Source of the DNA: Acidobacteriota bacterium
GTDB lineage: Bacteria > Acidobacteriota > Terriglobia > Terriglobales > Acidobacteriaceae
Length of the DNA: 15,002 nt
NCBI GenBank assembly: GCA_021798655.1
Contig: JAJZFE010000389.1
Span: forward strand, 1 to 15,002
Direction of reading: 5' to 3'
Every line of letters starts with the position of its first letter. Position 1 is the first letter of the stretch. Made by a program: the position numbers and the translations under genes. Positions 12,717 through 15,002 of the stretch are shown piece by piece. The notes beneath the pieces were generated by a model that had not been told where the DNA came from, did not search any database, and saw only the letters and a list, made by a program, of their open reading frames with translations.

Positions 12717-14639
12717 CTACCGCCGCCCCAGCACCACCTGCACTCCACCCACAAACGACCGCCCCTGCATCTGTACCCCCACAATCTCCTGGTACCCCGT
12801 ATTGCTCAGATTCGTCATCTGCACATACGGCTGCACGCGTGCCTTGTCATATACCGCCGACGCATCCCACACCGGCGCCACACCTCTCCCAAACCAGTTC
12901 ACCACCCGCACTCGCTGCCGCAGCAGCAGTCCATTCTTCCACTGCCCAATCCAATCCGCCACCGCATTCTGCACCGGGTAATTGAACACATACTCCGACT
13001 GCAATCCCTGTAGCGCCTGCTGCGAACCCTCCAGCGTCGTCAACCCCACGCGCAACTCCTGCCCGCCCTTCGGCCTCCAGTCCACGCCCGCATCCACGCC
13101 TGTAAACCGCACACCGTTCAAATTCTCCGCCTGCCACGGCACCGAAGCACTCGCCCGCACATAGTCAATCGCATCGGTCTGGATCGAATGAAACGCCGTC
13201 AGCGTCAGCGTCAGCCGCTCGCTCCGGTACCAGTCCGCCCCACCATCGAAATTCCACGCCGACTCCGGCTTCAAATTCGGATTCCCCACCGTGCTCGGGT
13301 CGCTGTAATACAAATCCACATACGTCGGCAGCCTGAATCCCCTCTCCACCGACGCTCTCACCTTCACCTTCTTCGCCACCCACAAACTCGCCGCAACCGA
13401 CGGCGTCGTCACCGCAATTCCGCCGCTGAAAATCTCCTGCCGCACGCCGCCCGACACCGTCCCCCACCGCTTCCCCTTCAGTTCAAAGTCCGCATATCCC
13501 GCTCCCCGATTGCGTCCATGGTCGCCCAGGTTCGTACTCTTGATCTCATCCGCATTCGCATCCAGCCCGTAATAAATCGCTGCGCCCTTCCACGGCAGAT
13601 CGTTACTCCGCCGCAACTCGCCCTGCCAACTGTAGTCGTCATACTGGTTCTTATAGAACCCAGGATCATTCGCCAGCAGCACAAACAGATCACTGTGCCG
13701 CCGGTACGCCAGCACCGCCTCGGTCCGCGGATCGATCTGCTGATTCACTCCCGCAAACCACTCCTTGGTCCGCTCCCAAGAGTTGTAGTTCCCATAAAAC
13801 TGGTTCGCCCCAAAGCTCCGGTCGCTCCCTCCCAGCAGCACATCCGAGTCCCCGGCCACCGAATGAAACCGCGTCTCCGAACTCCCTTCCTCCGACCGAT
13901 ACCCTCGGTCAACCATGAACCCATCCGAAAAATTTCTATCCCCGCCAATCACCTCGCTAAACTTCTTCCCGCCCCATGAAGCCACCGCTGCCTGATCATC
14001 CTGACCAAAGCTCCCACCCTCCTCGCGCAGCTTCAACTGCGCCCCCCGCACCGGTGCGACCGTCACAAAGTCCACCACGCCACTCACCGCATCCGACCCA
14101 TACAGCGTCGATCCCGCTCCATGCAGCACATTCACACTGCCCACCATCTCCATCGGAACCGGCAGGTCCAGGTTGAAGTGCGACGTCTCAGCATCATTCA
14201 CCCTCCACCCATTCAGCAGCACCAGCGTCTGCTCATACGAACTCCCCCAGATCGACAAATCCGCCTGCACTCCGCCGCCCCCGCGTTCCTCCAGGCTCAC
14301 CGACGAATCATCCCGCATCACGTCATTCAAATCCGTAAACGCCAGCGGATACTGCTGCACCTCCAGCGTCTCGGTCGAGCGCGGCGACTCTTCCTCCGTC
14401 AGCGGATCAGGTGTCCCCACCACCACCACCGTCGACAGCACCTCCGGCCGCGATGTGATCGCCGTTTGCTGCTGCGTCTCCGGCCTTTCACTCGTCTCTC
14501 CCTGCTGCGCCCTTCCCGCAACAGCCAACGCCAACACCCACGCAACCACACACCCCACGCTCTTCACTCGTATCGATAACGTCAAACTCAACGACCTCAC
14601 CCGTTGAGCCTCAGGCAGCAGCAGAAAATTTTCAAGCAT
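12717..14639 (-). CDS. TonB-dependent outer membrane receptor (BtuB-like)
   Basis: Outer membrane beta-barrel that takes up a scarce nutrient using TonB energy; the BtuB-like plug suggests a corrinoid, siderophore or similar ligand, but the substrate cannot be read. Up to 640 residues. Signal peptide KSVGCVVAWVLALAVAGRA (26-44); TonB box STVVVVG (69-75); plug about 85-195 with LNDVMRDDSSVSL, DLSIWGSSYEQTLVLLNG and HGAGSTLYGSDAVSGVV (173-189); barrel to the end, including RGFRLPTYVDLYY and NPNLKPESAWNFDGG. The final residues GVQVVLGRR lack the usual terminal aromatic residue. The start is uncertain: ATG 14639 puts 25 residues ahead of the signal peptide, so GTG 14567 (VKSVGC) or GTG 14600 may be the real one. 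No cobalamin riboswitch is visible upstream. Divergent from a MarR-family gene. Confidence 0.92.
   Translation of the reverse strand: MLENFLLLPEAQRVRSLSLTLSIRVKSVGCVVAWVLALAVAGRAQQGETSERPETQQQTAITSRPEVLSTVVVVGTPDPLTEEESPRSTETLEVQQYPLAFTDLNDVMRDDSSVSLEERGGGGVQADLSIWGSSYEQTLVLLNGWRVNDAETSHFNLDLPVPMEMVGSVNVLHGAGSTLYGSDAVSGVVDFVTVAPVRGAQLKLREEGGSFGQDDQAAVASWGGKKFSEVIGGDRNFSDGFMVDRGYRSEEGSSETRFHSVAGDSDVLLGGSDRSFGANQFYGNYNSWERTKEWFAGVNQQIDPRTEAVLAYRRHSDLFVLLANDPGFYKNQYDDYSWQGELRRSNDLPWKGAAIYYGLDANADEIKSTNLGDHGRNRGAGYADFELKGKRWGTVSGGVRQEIFSGGIAVTTPSVAASLWVAKKVKVRASVERGFRLPTYVDLYYSDPSTVGNPNLKPESAWNFDGGADWYRSERLTLTLTAFHSIQTDAIDYVRASASVPWQAENLNGVRFTGVDAGVDWRPKGGQELRVGLTTLEGSQQALQGLQSEYVFNYPVQNAVADWIGQWKNGLLLRQRVRVVNWFGRGVAPVWDASAVYDKARVQPYVQMTNLSNTGYQEIVGVQMQGRSFVGGVQVVLGRR
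14587..14633. promoter_or_regulatory. Two dyads in the receptor/MarR intergenic region, candidate operators
   Basis: CTCAACG (14587-14593) pairs with CGTTGAG (14602-14608) across eight bases, and GAAAATTTTC (14624-14633) is a perfect 10-bp palindrome. Both lie between the likely receptor start (GTG 14567) and the MarR start (14691), where a dimeric regulator would act on both genes. If ATG 14639 is the real receptor start they would be coding. Confidence 0.35.
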
Positions 14640-14690
14640 AGTTTGGTATCGTCGGAGATAATTGAATGACTAAACCACAACCAAACCCTT

Positions 14691-15002
14691 ATGCGAATCA
14701 ACTCTTTCCTCCAACAAAGTCCCATGTTCTGCATCGCCCTCACAGCGCGCCGCTTTAACACGCTCACAACCCATCTACTGGAAGCAGACGACCTCAATTT
14801 CCTTGAAGCCCTCATCCTCTCCACGCTCTTCTTCGAGTCGCCAGCCACAGTCAAGCCTTCGCAACTCGCCGAAACCTTCGGCACCACAAGAGGCAACGTG
14901 AGCCATTGCATCTCGTCCTTGGAAGCCAAAGGTTTAGTCCATCGCAAAATTGATCCCGACGACGCCAGGGCCTATCACCTCACCCTCAAACCCCATGGCA
15001 AG
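14691..15002 (+). CDS. MarR-family transcriptional regulator, N-terminal part (cut by window edge)
   Basis: Dimeric winged-helix DNA-binding protein, usually a ligand-responsive repressor. 104 codons are present. Residues 1-50 form the dimerisation helices (MRINSFLQQSPMFCIALTAR start). Residues 55-80 give the helix-turn-helix: KPSQLAETFGTTRGNVSHC, then ISSLEAKGLV. The wing is HRKIDPDDARAYHLTL (84-99), with the conserved D-x-R of the family (D91-A-R93). The start ATG 14691 has no visible Shine-Dalgarno. A GGAG (14654-14657) instead serves an ATG at 14666 that opens a 30-codon frame overlapping this start. The TonB receptor next door is the obvious candidate target. The family call is secure; the C-terminus is unseen. 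Confidence 0.9.
   Translation, partial: MRINSFLQQSPMFCIALTARRFNTLTTHLLEADDLNFLEALILSTLFFESPATVKPSQLAETFGTTRGNVSHCISSLEAKGLVHRKIDPDDARAYHLTLKPHGK

Noticed and set aside
14640..14690. Cobalamin riboswitch in front of the BtuB-like receptor
   Set aside because: The divergent gene leaves too little space and no B12-box-like sequence is seen.
1..15002. CRISPR arrays, tRNA or rRNA genes, transposases, integrases, phage genes
   Set aside because: Looked for on both strands and none seen; the repeats present are short REP-like units.

Overview
The window is a stretch of chromosome from a GC-rich bacterium. It most resembles an acidobacterium of the Terriglobia group (Granulicella, Edaphobacter and Terriglobus relatives). 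This placement is inferred from three things: the strong preference for C or G at third codon positions, short REP-like repeats of the kind 'GTCATTCCGTAGCGAAGCGGAGGAAT', and the mix of an archaeal-type asd, a PEP-CTERM protein and a TonB receptor. No rRNA, tRNA, CRISPR array, transposase or integrase is visible.

Layout. 1-1299 (minus) is the N-terminal 433 codons of ftsH, cut by the window edge. 1640-2827 (minus) is tilS, followed by a 340-bp gap before ftsH. 2933-3637 (plus) is ispD, divergent from tilS, and a heptameric repeat lies between them. 4012-4647 (plus) is a PEP-CTERM exported protein with its own sigma-54-like promoter, an upstream palindrome and a terminator. It separates ispD from ispF (4791-5411, plus). 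5424-5577 is a repeat element closed by 14-bp inverted ends. 5788-6917 (plus) holds a cupredoxin-like lipoprotein and a small three-helix membrane protein. 6918-7370 is a decayed zone with two inverted repeats and a broken VOC/glyoxalase gene. 7371-9023 (minus) is a lower-GC gene that fuses a formyltransferase-like domain to a GH43-like beta-propeller, and it is probably acquired. 9158-12598 (plus) is the aspartate/diaminopimelate set asd-lysC-dapB. 12717-14639 (minus) is a BtuB-like TonB-dependent receptor, divergent from a MarR-family regulator (14691 onward, cut by the edge).

Functions. IspD and IspF catalyse two steps of the MEP isoprenoid pathway. LysC, Asd and DapB carry aspartate toward diaminopimelate and lysine. 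TilS and FtsH form a widely conserved pair (tRNA-Ile lysidine synthesis and membrane protein quality control). The MarR protein may control the receptor next to it.

Most interesting signals: (i) a TAnnnT hexamer 6-9 nt before the ATG of five housekeeping genes (tilS, ispD, ispF, asd, dapB), suggesting leaderless mRNAs, while the other genes mostly carry Shine-Dalgarno sequences; (ii) a complete sigma-54-style control region before the PEP-CTERM gene; (iii) the formyltransferase/propeller fusion; (iv) a REP-like repeat read in frame inside tilS; (v) a diverged duplicate of the last nine codons of ispD. All calls come from reading the sequence and translations only; no database search was possible.
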